In this document: positions 45,980 through 54,246 of the stretch, piece after piece
How the letters are laid out: every line of letters starts with the position of its first letter
How positions within the stretch are numbered: position 1 is the stretch's first letter
Source: CAVXDY01 sp963721335
GTDB taxonomy: Bacteria; Actinomycetota; Thermoleophilia; Miltoncostaeales; Miltoncostaeaceae
DNA length: 64,000 nucleotides
Direction of reading: 5' to 3'
Assembly (NCBI GenBank): GCA_963721335.1
Contig: CAVRIV010000008.1
Span: 1,054,001-1,118,000, forward strand
Notes under the pieces: model-generated
Database searches by the model: none
Told to the model about the DNA's origin: nothing
What the model saw: only the letters and a program-made list of their open reading frames with translations
Translations under genes and position numbers: made by a program

Positions 45980-46378
45980 CTGGGCCTGCTCCTGCTCCTG
46001 GCCGGCCTGATGGTCGCCGGCTGCTCGGGGGGATCCGACTCCGCCGCCGCCACCGTCCCCACCGCGCTGACCGTCACGCGCAGCGACGACTCCGGGCCGA
46101 CCTCGACCACCGAGCTCGACTGCGCCGGAGCCGACGCCGCCGTGTGCGAGCGCGTGGTGGCGCTGCTGCCCGACCTGGCCCCGGCGGAGGGCGAGGTCTG
46201 CACCCAGATCTACGGCGGGCCGGAGCGCATCGAGGTGCGCGGGACCGTGAACGGCGCCCCCGTGCGGGTGGAGGTCACGCGCACCAACGGGTGCGAGATC
46301 GCCCGCTACGACGAGCTGGAGGCGGCCCTGCGGCGGCTGAGCGCGCCCGTCAGTGCGGGTAGGGGTGCCCCGCGGTGA
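45980..46378 (+). CDS. Small lipoprotein, start uncertain
   Basis: The frame reads LGLLLLLAGLMVAGCSGG, a good lipobox (VAGC), then a Thr/Ser-rich linker and a domain with paired cysteines (ELDCAGADAAVCERVVALLPDLAPAEGEVCTQIYGGPERIEVRGTVNGAPVRVEVTRTNGCEIARYDELEAAL). No ATG, GTG or TTG is in frame before the leader; the CTG at 45980 is the best available start. It diverges from argS by 27 bases. It is likely to be surface-anchored, of unknown function. Confidence 0.55.
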   Translation: MGLLLLLAGLMVAGCSGGSDSAAATVPTALTVTRSDDSGPTSTTELDCAGADAAVCERVVALLPDLAPAEGEVCTQIYGGPERIEVRGTVNGAPVRVEVTRTNGCEIARYDELEAALRRLSAPVSAGRGAPR

Positions 46379-46790
46379 TGCAGAGGGCCCGGTAGAGCTG
46401 CTCGGCCAGCACCACGCGCGCGAGCTGGTGCGGGAGCGTGAGCGGGCCCAGGGACAGGCGCTCGTCGGCCTCGGCGACCAGGTCCGGGGCCAGGCCGAGC
46501 GCCCCGCCCACCAGGAAGGCCACCGGCCGCTCGTCCATGCGGCGGGCGAGCCAGGCGGCGAACTCCTCGCTGGAGGCCGGCGCGCGCCCCGCCGGGTCGA
46601 GGGCCACCCGCCGGGCGCGCGGCAGCAGGCGCGCCCGCAGCCGCTCGGCCTCGGCGTCACGGGCGCGGGCCTCGCCGCGCTGGATCGGCTCGGCGGCCAC
46701 CTCGTCCACGCGCAGGCCGGCCATGCGGTCCACGCGCTCCTCGTAGAGCCGCCCGGGGCCGTCGTGCGGCGGGCGCAGCCTGCCCACCAC
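46350..46790 (-). CDS. rlmH: 23S rRNA pseudouridine-1915 N3-methyltransferase
   Basis: 146 residues from a GTG at 46790. A SPOUT methyltransferase, it has VAFLVGGALGLAPDLVAEADERLSLGPLTLPHQLARVVLAEQLYRALCITAGHPYPH, the diagnostic RlmH C-terminus. It methylates a pseudouridine in helix 69 of 23S rRNA. Family alignment suggests four more residues (LQLA, from a CTG at 46802) form the first strand, so the true start may be there. It follows the Ste24-like gene closely. Confidence 0.88.
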   Translation of the reverse strand: MVGRLRPPHDGPGRLYEERVDRMAGLRVDEVAAEPIQRGEARARDAEAERLRARLLPRARRVALDPAGRAPASSEEFAAWLARRMDERPVAFLVGGALGLAPDLVAEADERLSLGPLTLPHQLARVVLAEQLYRALCITAGHPYPH

Positions 46791-46824
46791 CGCCAGCTGC
46801 AGCCGCGGCGCGCGCCGCCCCAGC

Positions 46825-48132
46825 TCAGCGCTCCTCGGACCGGTACCGCAGGGCCAGCCCGATCCGCTCGAGCGCGTCGGGGTGGCTGCCGAACCACACC
46901 TTCACGGCCTCGGGGGGATCGGGAACGCCGAGGCTCGACTCGACCAGCCCCTGCTGGAGGCCGATCGCCGCCTGGGCGTTCCGGGAGGCGGTGAGGCCGC
47001 GCCAGTCGGCCTCGCGCTCGAAGTCGCGGCTGATCCAGTTGCCGAGCGGGGCGCTCACCGCCGAGACCACCGCCACCGTGGCCGCGACCACCGCGAGCCG
47101 CCGCAGCACCAGGTCGGTGCCCTTCTCGTCGCGACCGGCCGCGCCGAAGCCCGTGCGCCAGCCCACGACGGCGAAGCAGAAGAGCGCGGCGGGCACCAGC
47201 AGCGCGGCGGCCCAGGTCGATCCCTTCAGGACGTGCCGGCGCGCGACGTGGGCCAGCTCGTGGGCCACCACCATCCGGACCTGATCGGGCGGGAAGTCCC
47301 GCAGAAGGGTGTCGTAGAGCACGATGTGGCGGCTCCCGCCGTACCCGGAGACGTAGGCGTTGGCGGCCGTCGTGCGCGTGGAGGCGTCGTTGACCTTCAC
47401 GTCGTCGGCGTCCACCCCCTCGCGGTGCGCCAGCTCGAGGATCTGGGCGCTCAGGACCGGGTCGCGCAGCGGCTTGGTGCGCTGGAAGAGCGGCTCGAAG
47501 ATCAGCGGCGACAGCAGCGAGAGCGCGAACACCAGTCCCGCGGCCCCGGCCGCGAGCGCGATCCACCATGTCCGGGGAAGCCGGGAGATCGCCACGGCGA
47601 CCGCGGCCCCGACGGCGCCCGCGATCACGACCTGCACGCCCAGGCCCTTGGCCAGGTCGAGCAGCCAGCCGGTGACGTCCTGGGTGACGATGCCGTAGTC
47701 GCGCCCCCAGGCGTAGCGGGCGATCGAGAGCGGCAGGGCGACCACGACCGTGGCCACCGTGAGCCCGGCGCCGAAGATCAGGCCGGCCCGCCATGGGCGC
47801 CCGCGCGCCAGGCGCACGACGCCCGGGCGCCAGCGGCCGCCCAGCAGGGCGACGCCCACGGCCACGGCCGGCGCGAGCGGCACGCCGATGGCGGCCATCG
47901 TCCAGACCCCCCGCCGGTAGTCGCGGTTGCGGGCCAGCTCGGCCGGGTCGAACCAGTCGGTCAGGCGGGTGGGCTCGGGCGCCGGGACCCCCGCGCTCCA
48001 CAGCTTCCAGCGCAGCAGCCCCACGATGCCGCCCGCGCCCACGGCGGCCACCCCCGCCAGCGCGGCGGCGCGCCGTCGCGGCTCGACCGGCAGCCATCGC
48101 GAGGCGCCTCTGCCGCTGTCGCCGCACCGCAC
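46825..48132 (-). CDS. M48 family membrane metallopeptidase (Ste24-like)
   Basis: 435 residues from a GTG at 48132. Seven or so membrane helices surround the zinc motif HELAHVARRH. A second acidic ligand is in FEREADWRGL. The layout, with a long N-terminal membrane region before VNDASTRTTAANAYVSGYGGSRHIVLYDTLL, matches the Ste24/CAAX-protease-1 type rather than short HtpX. It probably degrades or trims membrane proteins. The gene diverges from the phosphoesterase at 48166. Confidence 0.88.
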   Translation of the reverse strand: MRCGDSGRGASRWLPVEPRRRAAALAGVAAVGAGGIVGLLRWKLWSAGVPAPEPTRLTDWFDPAELARNRDYRRGVWTMAAIGVPLAPAVAVGVALLGGRWRPGVVRLARGRPWRAGLIFGAGLTVATVVVALPLSIARYAWGRDYGIVTQDVTGWLLDLAKGLGVQVVIAGAVGAAVAVAISRLPRTWWIALAAGAAGLVFALSLLSPLIFEPLFQRTKPLRDPVLSAQILELAHREGVDADDVKVNDASTRTTAANAYVSGYGGSRHIVLYDTLLRDFPPDQVRMVVAHELAHVARRHVLKGSTWAAALLVPAALFCFAVVGWRTGFGAAGRDEKGTDLVLRRLAVVAATVAVVSAVSAPLGNWISRDFEREADWRGLTASRNAQAAIGLQQGLVESSLGVPDPPEAVKVWFGSHPDALERIGLALRYRSEER

Positions 48133-48165
48133 TATCGTAGCCCGGACCGATCCGCCACCACTGAG

Positions 48166-48909
48166 GTGCCCGTCACGTCCCCGGTCGCGATCCTGAGCGA
48201 CATCCACGGCAACCGCCCGGCGCTCGACGCCACGCTCCGCGCCGCGCGCGAGGCGGGCGCCGAGTCGTGGTGGTGCCTGGGCGACCTGGTGGGCTACGGG
48301 GCCGACCCGCGCCACTGCATCGAGGTGGCGATGCGCGACTCCGAGCGCTGCATCGCGGGCAACCACGACCTGGGAGCCAGCGGGCGCGCGGCGCTCGAGG
48401 TGTTCTCCGACGACGCCCGCTCGGCGCTGGAGTGGACCCGGCAGGCCATCGGGCGCTCCGGGCAGGCGGACCTGGAGAAGCTGAGCCCGGAGGACACGGG
48501 CGGCGCCGTGCCGCTCTTCCACGGAAGCCCCCGCGACCCGGTCTGGGAGTACGTCCTCACGACCGAGCAGGCGCGCCACGCACTGGAGGACCGCCGCGTG
48601 GCGCTCACCCTGGTCGGCCACACCCACGTGCCCTTCTCCTGGCGGCTCACCACCGAGGGGACCATGGAGAGCCCGGGGGTGCCGCCCGACGGGCGGATCG
48701 ACCTGAGCGAGGGGCGCTGGCTCGTGAACCCCGGCGCGGTGGGCCAGCCGCGCGACGGCGACGCCCGGGCCGCCTGGGCGCTCTACGACCCCGACGAGGG
48801 GACGATCGAGTTCCGGCGCACGCCCTACGACGTGGCGGCGGCCCAGAACGCGATCCTGAAGGCGGGCCTGCCCCCCTCCCTGGCCCACCGCCTGGCCGAG
48901 GGCCGGTGA
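48166..48909 (+). CDS. Calcineurin-type metallophosphoesterase
   Basis: 247 residues from a GTG at 48166. All metal-site motifs are present: LSDIHGN, CLGDLVGYGADP, GNHD, and LVGHTHVPF, followed by VNPGAVGQPRDGD. This is the YfcE/MJ0936-like phosphodiesterase group; the substrate is unknown. Its stop overlaps the NifS-like start in GTGA, so it heads a three-gene coupled unit (phosphoesterase, NifS-like, TusA-like). Confidence 0.85.
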   Translation: MPVTSPVAILSDIHGNRPALDATLRAAREAGAESWWCLGDLVGYGADPRHCIEVAMRDSERCIAGNHDLGASGRAALEVFSDDARSALEWTRQAIGRSGQADLEKLSPEDTGGAVPLFHGSPRDPVWEYVLTTEQARHALEDRRVALTLVGHTHVPFSWRLTTEGTMESPGVPPDGRIDLSEGRWLVNPGAVGQPRDGDARAAWALYDPDEGTIEFRRTPYDVAAAQNAILKAGLPPSLAHRLAEGR

Positions 48910-50073
48910 CCGGGCCCGCGGCCTACCTCGACCACGCGGCGGCCCCGCTCCTGGACCCCCGGGTGGTGGAGGCGATGCGGCCGTTCCTGGGCGCCCGGGT
49001 GGGCAGCCCGTCGAGCCTGCACGAGTGGGGGCGCCGTCCCGCCGAGGCGCTCGAGCGGGCCCGCGACCAGGTGGCCGCCCTGGTGGGCGCCGAGCCGGAG
49101 TGGATCATCTTCACCTCGGGCGCGACCGAGGCCCGCAACCTGGCGGTCACCGGGCTGCTGCGGGCCAACCGGGGCCTGGGCCGTCACATCGTGGCGAGCG
49201 CGGTGGAGCACCCGGCCACGGTGGCCGCCTGCCGCAGCGCCGTGCGGGACGGGGCCGAGCTCGACCTGGTGGCGGTGGACGGGGAGGGCGTCGTGGATCC
49301 GGCCGCCCTCGCGGCGGCGGTGCGCGACGACACCGCCCTGGTGGCCGTGGTGCACGGGCAGCCCGACATCGGGACGCTGCAGGATCCGCCGGCCCTGGTG
49401 TCGGCGGCCCGCGCCGCGCGAGCCGAGGCGCGCGTGGTGATCGACGCCGGCGAGACCGCGGGGCTGGTCCCGGTGGACGCCATGGGATGGGGCGCCGACG
49501 CGGTGCCGATCGGCGGCGGGCTCGGTGGGCGCTCCGCCGTGGGTGGGCGCGCTGGCCGTGCGGCCGGGCGCGCGGCTGCACCCGCTCATCGAGGGAGGGC
49601 TGCAGGAGGCCGGCAAGCGCGCCGGGGCCGAGAACCTGCCCGCCATCGTCGGCCTGGGGGCGGCCGCCGAGATCGCCGTCGCGGAGATGGACGATCGCGC
49701 CGCCCGGATGCGCGCCCTCTCCGACCGGCTCATGGCCGGCCTGCTGGCGGTGCCCGACGTGCGGCTGAACGGCCCGCGCGAGGCGCGGATCCCCGGCCAC
49801 GTCCAGGTGTCGGCGGGCTGGGTGGAGGGCGAGACCCTCGCCCTGGCCCTGGCCGAGCGCGGCGTGGCGGTCTCGCCCGGGTCGGCGTGCACCGCCAACG
49901 CCGGCAAGGCCGCGCCGGTGCTCGAGGCGATCGGACTGGAGCCGCCCTGGACCCACTCGGCCGTGCTCTTCACCCTCCGCGCCTCCACCGCCGAGGCGGA
50001 GGTCGATCAGGCGGTGGCCGCGTTCGCCGAGGCCGTCGCCGCCCTGCGCGCCATCAGCCCGCTGACGCCGTGA
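48906..50073 (+). CDS. NifS/IscS-like class V aminotransferase, PLP lysine missing, frameshifted
   Basis: About 388 residues if repaired. YLDHAAAPLLDPRVVEAM, IIFTSGATEARNLAV, VEHPATV and AGAENLPAIVGLGAA mark the cysteine desulfurase family, and SPGSACTANAGKAAPVLEAIG keeps the catalytic cysteine. Three expected features differ: the HK Schiff-base site reads GADAVPIGGGL-GAPPWVGALAVR with no lysine, the Asp-Ala-x-Gln motif reads DAGET, and NNE is replaced by GQPD. One extra base near 49511-49527 breaks the frame beside the missing lysine. It is probably not a normal desulfurase. Confidence 0.75.
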
Positions 50074-50357
50074 GCGCGCGCATCGTGGACGCCCTCGGCA
50101 CCTGGTGCCCGGTGCCCATCCACCTCATCGACCGCGCCGCGCGGCGGGCCCGCCCCGGGGAGGTCATCGAGCTGCTGGCCGACGACCCCCTGATCGAGGT
50201 GGACCTGCCGGCCTGGTGTCACTCCTCGGGCAACGACCTGCTGGAGCTGCGCCGGCAGGGCACCGAGTACGTGGGGCGGGTGGAGGTCACGAGCCGTGGG
50301 CGTGATGGGCGTGGACCAGGGCGTGGCCCCTCCCCCGGGCGATCAGCCACCGGTTGA
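50070..50357 (+). CDS. TusA/SirA-like sulfur carrier protein
   Basis: 95 residues from a GTG that overlaps the NifS-like stop (GTGA). VDALGTWCPVPIHLIDRAARRARPGEVIELLADDPLIEVDLPAWCHSSGNDLLELRRQGTEYVGRVEV is the whole domain, with the sulfur-accepting cysteine in CPVP. The last 20 residues are Gly/Arg-rich and overlap the convergent DUF4396 gene. In the family it relays persulfide sulfur from a desulfurase; here its partner is the unusual NifS-like protein. Confidence 0.88.
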   Translation: MSARIVDALGTWCPVPIHLIDRAARRARPGEVIELLADDPLIEVDLPAWCHSSGNDLLELRRQGTEYVGRVEVTSRGRDGRGPGRGPSPGRSATG

Positions 50358-50736
50358 TCGGGACGGCGGCCACGAAGGCCACCGCGAGCGCGAAGGCGAG
50401 CGATCCCCAGAACAACGCGCTGTCCAGGCCGGCGTCGAGGGCGCCCGGCACGACGAGCATGACCGCGTTGTCCACGATCTCCATCACGGCGATCGAGACG
50501 GTGTCGGCGGCCAGCGCGACCCCCAGGGCGGCGCCCAGCGCGAGGCCGCCGCGCAGCAGCGAGGTGGCCGTGAACGCGTAGCCGAAGATGAAGGCCAGCG
50601 CGATCGCGAGGGCGATCGTGGGCGCCGTCGCCCATCCCAGGGCGGTCCCGATGGCCATGCCGGCCACCTCGCCGATGGCGCAGCCGGTGAGGCAGTGGGC
50701 GGTCGCCGTGATCGCGGTGCGCGTGAGAGCGGTCAT
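50287..50736 (-). CDS. DUF4396 membrane protein
   Basis: 149 residues from the ATG at 50736. Four probable helices; HCLTGCAIGEVAGMAIGTALGW, ALAADTVSIAVMEIVDNAVMLVVPGALDAG and FWGSLAFALAVAFVAAVPINRWLIARGRGHALVHAHHAHGS match DUF4396. The His/Cys-bearing first segment (TAHCLTGC) and the His-rich tail fit metal handling, which is also suggested by the CsoR-like palindrome just upstream. The role is inferred, not established. Confidence 0.82.
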   Translation of the reverse strand: MTALTRTAITATAHCLTGCAIGEVAGMAIGTALGWATAPTIALAIALAFIFGYAFTATSLLRGGLALGAALGVALAADTVSIAVMEIVDNAVMLVVPGALDAGLDSALFWGSLAFALAVAFVAAVPINRWLIARGRGHALVHAHHAHGS

Positions 50737-50746
50737 GCGTTCAGTA

Positions 50747-50761
50747 TACCCCCCGGGGGTA
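50747..50761. promoter_or_regulatory. CsoR-type operator-like palindrome
   Basis: The 15-base element TACCCCCCGGGGGTA, a TACCCCC/GGGGGTA inverted repeat, lies 10 bases before the DUF4396 start codon. It matches the TACCC-GGGTA form of Cu(I)-responsive CsoR operators. Its position over the promoter/leader region suggests metal-dependent repression of the DUF4396 gene. The regulator gene is not in the window. Confidence 0.55.
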
Positions 50762-50820
50762 GTGCCCCAATCGTCCCGTTCGGGTGGCGGTACGAACATA
50801 CGTTCGATAGGATCGCGCCG

Positions 50821-51864
50821 ATGCCGCGACCCGCTCCCGAGGACGGACGCGATCAGCTCCGGTGGCGCCTCGCCGACGACGACGGCGGCCGCCCCGATCT
50901 GCTGGGCCACGCCGAGCGCCAGCCGGGCCGAGGCGAGCTGGCCGGCCTGGAGCTGCTGCACGTGCAGGCGCGGAGCGTCCTCAACCACGTGCCCGCCGCC
51001 GCCGGCCTGCCCTTCCAGTGGACGATCAACCCCTACCGGGGCTGCAGCCACGCCTGCGTCTACTGCTTCGCGCGGCCCACCCACGAGTACCTGGGCCTCG
51101 GCATCGGCGACGACTTCGACCGGCGCATCGTGATCAAGGTCAACGCGGTCGAGCGGCTGCGCGCGGAGCTCGCCGCGCCGCGCTGGGGCGGCGACACCGT
51201 GGCCATGGGCACCAACACCGACCCCTACCAGCCGGTGGAGGGGCGCTACCGGCTCACCCGCGGGATCGTGGAGACGCTGTCGGCCGCGCGCAACCCGTTC
51301 TCGATCCTCACCAAGTCGACCCTGATCGGGCGCGACATCGACCTCCTGGTGGAGGCGCGCGAGCGCACCGACGTCGAGACGGCCTTCTCGATCGGGTGCC
51401 TCGACGCGGACGTCTGGCGCGCCACCGAGCCGCACACGCCGAGCCCGGCCAAGCGGATGGAGATGGTGGCCCGCCTGAACGCGGCCGGCATCCCGTGCGG
51501 GGTCCTGATCGCGCCGATCCTGCCCGGCATCTCCGACGCCCCCGAGATGATCGAGGCCGTCGTGGCCGCGGCCGTCGAGGCCGGCGCGCCCTGGATCACG
51601 CCCATCGCCCTGCACCTGCGGACCGGGGTGCGCGACCACTACCTCGGCTGGCTGGAGCAGAGCCGTCCGGAGCTGCTCGAGTCCACCCGGCGCCGGTACC
51701 CGCGGGCCTACGCGCCCGAGGCCGAGCGGAACGACCTGAGCGCGCAGGTCCGGCGCCTGGTGGAGCGCCACGGCGGGACCCGCCTCGACCCCGGCCGCCG
51801 CTTCGGCCACCCCGACCGCCGGACGGCGCCCCCTCCCCCGCCCCCTCAACTCTCCCTGCTGTGA
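50821..51864 (+). CDS. Rv2578c-type radical SAM protein
   Basis: 347 residues from the ATG at 50821. The cluster motif is CSHACVYC (Cys75, Cys79, Cys82) in WTINPYRGCSHACVYCFARPTHEY, followed by VAMGTNTDPYQPVEGRYRLTRG, ILTKSTLIGRDIDLL and GVLIAPILPGISDAP. These match the spore-photolyase-like actinobacterial family. The reaction is unknown; a [4Fe-4S] SAM-radical chemistry is implied. It overlaps a 66-residue gene by GTGA. Confidence 0.88.
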   Translation: MPRPAPEDGRDQLRWRLADDDGGRPDLLGHAERQPGRGELAGLELLHVQARSVLNHVPAAAGLPFQWTINPYRGCSHACVYCFARPTHEYLGLGIGDDFDRRIVIKVNAVERLRAELAAPRWGGDTVAMGTNTDPYQPVEGRYRLTRGIVETLSAARNPFSILTKSTLIGRDIDLLVEARERTDVETAFSIGCLDADVWRATEPHTPSPAKRMEMVARLNAAGIPCGVLIAPILPGISDAPEMIEAVVAAAVEAGAPWITPIALHLRTGVRDHYLGWLEQSRPELLESTRRRYPRAYAPEAERNDLSAQVRRLVERHGGTRLDPGRRFGHPDRRTAPPPPPPQLSLL

Positions 51865-52061
51865 CACCGACCCTGGAGGTCCCCGTGGACCAGGCCCTGT
51901 ACGACCGGATCGCCGCCGAGGCCGCCACCCGAGAGGTGGCCGCGGGCGTCGTGGCCCTCGAGGCCCTGCGCGCGGCGCACGTCCCCGTGCCGACCATCGA
52001 GGAGCTGCGCCGCCGCGGGCGAATCGCGGTGGAGCGGGAGGAGGCGCCGCGAGCGGCATGA
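51861..52061 (+). CDS. Small hypothetical protein coupled to the radical SAM gene
   Basis: 66 residues from a GTG at 51861 overlapping the radical SAM stop. The sequence VPVDQALYDRIAAEAATREVAAGVVALEALRAAHVPVPTIEELRRRGRIAVERE looks like two or three helices, as in small antitoxin- or DNA-binding-type proteins, but no family is recognised. It ends 2 bases before the rsgA stop on the other strand. Confidence 0.5.
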   Translation: MTPTLEVPVDQALYDRIAAEAATREVAAGVVALEALRAAHVPVPTIEELRRRGRIAVEREEAPRAA

Positions 52062-52062
52062 G

Positions 52063-53100
52063 CTAACCGCGCGGCCCCCTCCCCTTCTCGCGCATCCGGG
52101 CGCGATAGGCCTTCTCGCCCGCCCGGCCGTGGGCCCGTTGCGCCCGGGCGTCGCTGCGGCGCTCGAGGGCGGCGAGCTCGCGGCGCAGGTCGCGCAGGCT
52201 GTCGAGGCGCTCGGGCTCCAGCTCGCCCGCATCGACGGCGGCGCGCACCGCGCACCCGGGCTCCGACTCGTGGCGGCAGTCGGCGAAGCGGCAGCCCTCG
52301 GCCAGGTCGTCGATGTCGGCGAAGGCCGCCTCGACGCCGCGCTCGGCGCCCCAGAGCCCCAGCTCCCGCAGGCCCGGCGTGTCGATGATCGCCCCGCCTC
52401 CCGGCAACGGCACGAGGTGGCGCGCGGTGGTGGTGTGACGGCCCTTGGCGTCGCCGGCGCGCACCGCGGAGGTCGCGAGGTCCGCGCCCGCCACGAGCGC
52501 GTTGACGAGGCTGGACTTGCCGGCGCCGCTCTCGCCCAGGAGGACGATCGTGCGGCCGGGCGCCGCGGCGCGGGCGAGGCCGTCGAGGCCCTCGCCGGTG
52601 AGGACGCTGACGACGTGCACCGGCACGCCGGGCGCGACCGCCTCGATCCGCGCGCCCTCGCCGGGCTCCGGCGACAGGTCGCTCTTGGTGAGGGCGATGG
52701 CCGGCTCGGCACCCGAGTCCCAGGCCATCGCCAGCGAGCGGTGGATGCGGCGCGGGCGCAGCGGCCGGTCGGCGCCGTGGACGATCAGCACCATGTCGAC
52801 GTTGGCGGCCAGCACCTGCTCGGCGTCGGCACGGCCGGCCGCCCGGCGCGCGATCCGGGTGCGGCGGGTGAGGACCGCCGCGATGCGGTCGCCCCTCAGC
52901 GCGACCCAGTCGCCGGCGGCCAGGCCGGCACCGCTCACGCGGGTCGTGCGGGCGGGCGACAGGGCCAGCCCGCCGCCCCGGTCGACGCGGCAGATCCGCG
53001 CCGGGACGGCGTCCGGCAGGAGGAGATGGGCGAGCTCGGCGTCGCGTCGCTCGTCCCAGCCGAGCGGCGCGAGGGCCGCGCGGGATGATGCTTCGTGCAC
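52063..53100 (-). CDS. rsgA: Ribosome small-subunit GTPase RsgA
   Basis: 345 residues from a GTG preceded by AAGGGAG. An N-terminal OB domain precedes the circularly permuted GTPase: G4 TKSD (138-141), G1 GESGAGKS (189-196) and G3 DTPG. The C-terminal zinc motif is CRFADCRHESEPGC. It acts late in 30S ribosome maturation. The length is normal. Confidence 0.95.
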   Translation of the reverse strand: MHEASSRAALAPLGWDERRDAELAHLLLPDAVPARICRVDRGGGLALSPARTTRVSGAGLAAGDWVALRGDRIAAVLTRRTRIARRAAGRADAEQVLAANVDMVLIVHGADRPLRPRRIHRSLAMAWDSGAEPAIALTKSDLSPEPGEGARIEAVAPGVPVHVVSVLTGEGLDGLARAAAPGRTIVLLGESGAGKSSLVNALVAGADLATSAVRAGDAKGRHTTTARHLVPLPGGGAIIDTPGLRELGLWGAERGVEAAFADIDDLAEGCRFADCRHESEPGCAVRAAVDAGELEPERLDSLRDLRRELAALERRSDARAQRAHGRAGEKAYRARMREKGRGPRG

Positions 53101-53139
53101 TTCGGGGCTCCCTTCGAGGGGCGCCCCGGTGCGCGCGGG

Positions 53140-53223
53140 TTAGGCGGCGGGCACGGAGGCGCCGGTGATGGCCAGGCTGATCCGGAGTGGCGTGGCCACC
53201 CGGGCGGTCATCACGGTCTCCAT
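53140..53223 (-). CDS. Possible 27-residue ORF upstream of rsgA
   Basis: ATG at 53223 with GAGGAGG about 10 bases upstream, encoding METVMTARVATPLRISLAIT then GASVPAA and TAA. It lies 39 bases before rsgA on the same strand and could be a leader peptide or chance. The only support is the ribosome-binding site and position. Confidence 0.25.
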   Translation of the reverse strand: METVMTARVATPLRISLAITGASVPAA

Positions 53224-53282
53224 GCTGCGCGGCCCTCCTCGCATCGACGCCGAGCGCCGGGCAGGATACCGCATCGGCTCCC

Positions 53283-54222
53283 TCATCGGGTGCCCCCCGG
53301 GATGAGCGGCACCACGCGCTCGGCGAGCAGCTCGAGTTGGTGGACGTCATCTCCGAGCGGCCAGAAGAAGACCCGCTGGGCTCCCGCGTCCGCGAAGGCG
53401 CTCAGGCGCTCCGCGCAGACCTCCGCGGGCCCGATCGGCAGCGAGAGCTCGCGCAGCGTCTCGACGGGCCGTCCGAGCAGCGGCGCGAGGACGTCGGCCA
53501 GGATCCGCTCGGCCGCGGCGCGGTCCTCGGTCACATAGGCCCAGAGGGTGGCGACCCCGTTGGCGAACCGATCGGGATCGCCACCGCGGGCGGTCACGCC
53601 CTCGCGAACGTGCGCCCACGAGGAGGCGAAGCCCTCCGGCGTGGTGTTGTAGCCCGAGGCGAGCCAGCCGTCGGCGAGCTCGGCCGCGCGCCGCAGTCCG
53701 CGTGGGCCGCCCCAGCCGGCCAGCCAGATGGGCGGCCGTCCCGGGCGCCGGCGGCGGCTCGAGCGTGACGCCGGCGGTCGAGTAGAAGCGGCCCGTGAAG
53801 GGCTCGCTGTCCCGGCCGAGCAGCGCCCGCAGTGCCCTGACCGCCTCCCCGAAGCGCGCGAACCGATCCTCGGCCGGAACCCCGCCGACGACGTAGTCGC
53901 GCTCGGACGAGCCGGGGCCGAGCCCCGCGACGAACCTGCCGTCCGAGAGCAGGTCGAGGGCCGTGAACGCCTTGGCCGCCTGCGCCGGCCCGCGGACGGC
54001 GGGAAGGCAGACCGTCGTCGCCAGCCCGAGGTCGTCCGAGGCGTCCAGCACCGCGGCGAGGGCGGTGAGCCCGTCGAGCCACGGCCGGCGGAACACCAGG
54101 TGGTCGTTGGCGGTCAGCCAGCGGTACCCCAGCCGGGACGCCGTCTGCGCGTAGGCCCGGAGCCCGGCCAGGGACGGAGCTCCCGAGAGCGGGATGAGCG
54201 GGAGGTGCGCGCCGATCTCCAT
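53283..54222 (-). CDS. LLM-class (F420-type) monooxygenase, frameshifted
   Basis: About 312 residues if repaired. The luciferase-like TIM barrel is recognised from MEIGAHLPLIPLSGAPSLAGLRAYAQTASRLGYRWLTANDHLVFRRPWLDGLTALAAVLDAS, ATTVCLPAVRGPAQAAKAFTALDLLSDGRFVAGLGPG, and, in the next frame, PPIWLAGWGGPRGLRRAAELADGWLASGYNTTPE. One extra base near 53735-53745 breaks it. It probably uses F420 or FMN; the substrate is unknown. Confidence 0.8.
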
Positions 54223-54246
54223 GCCGGTTCCTCGCGGTCGTTTGCT

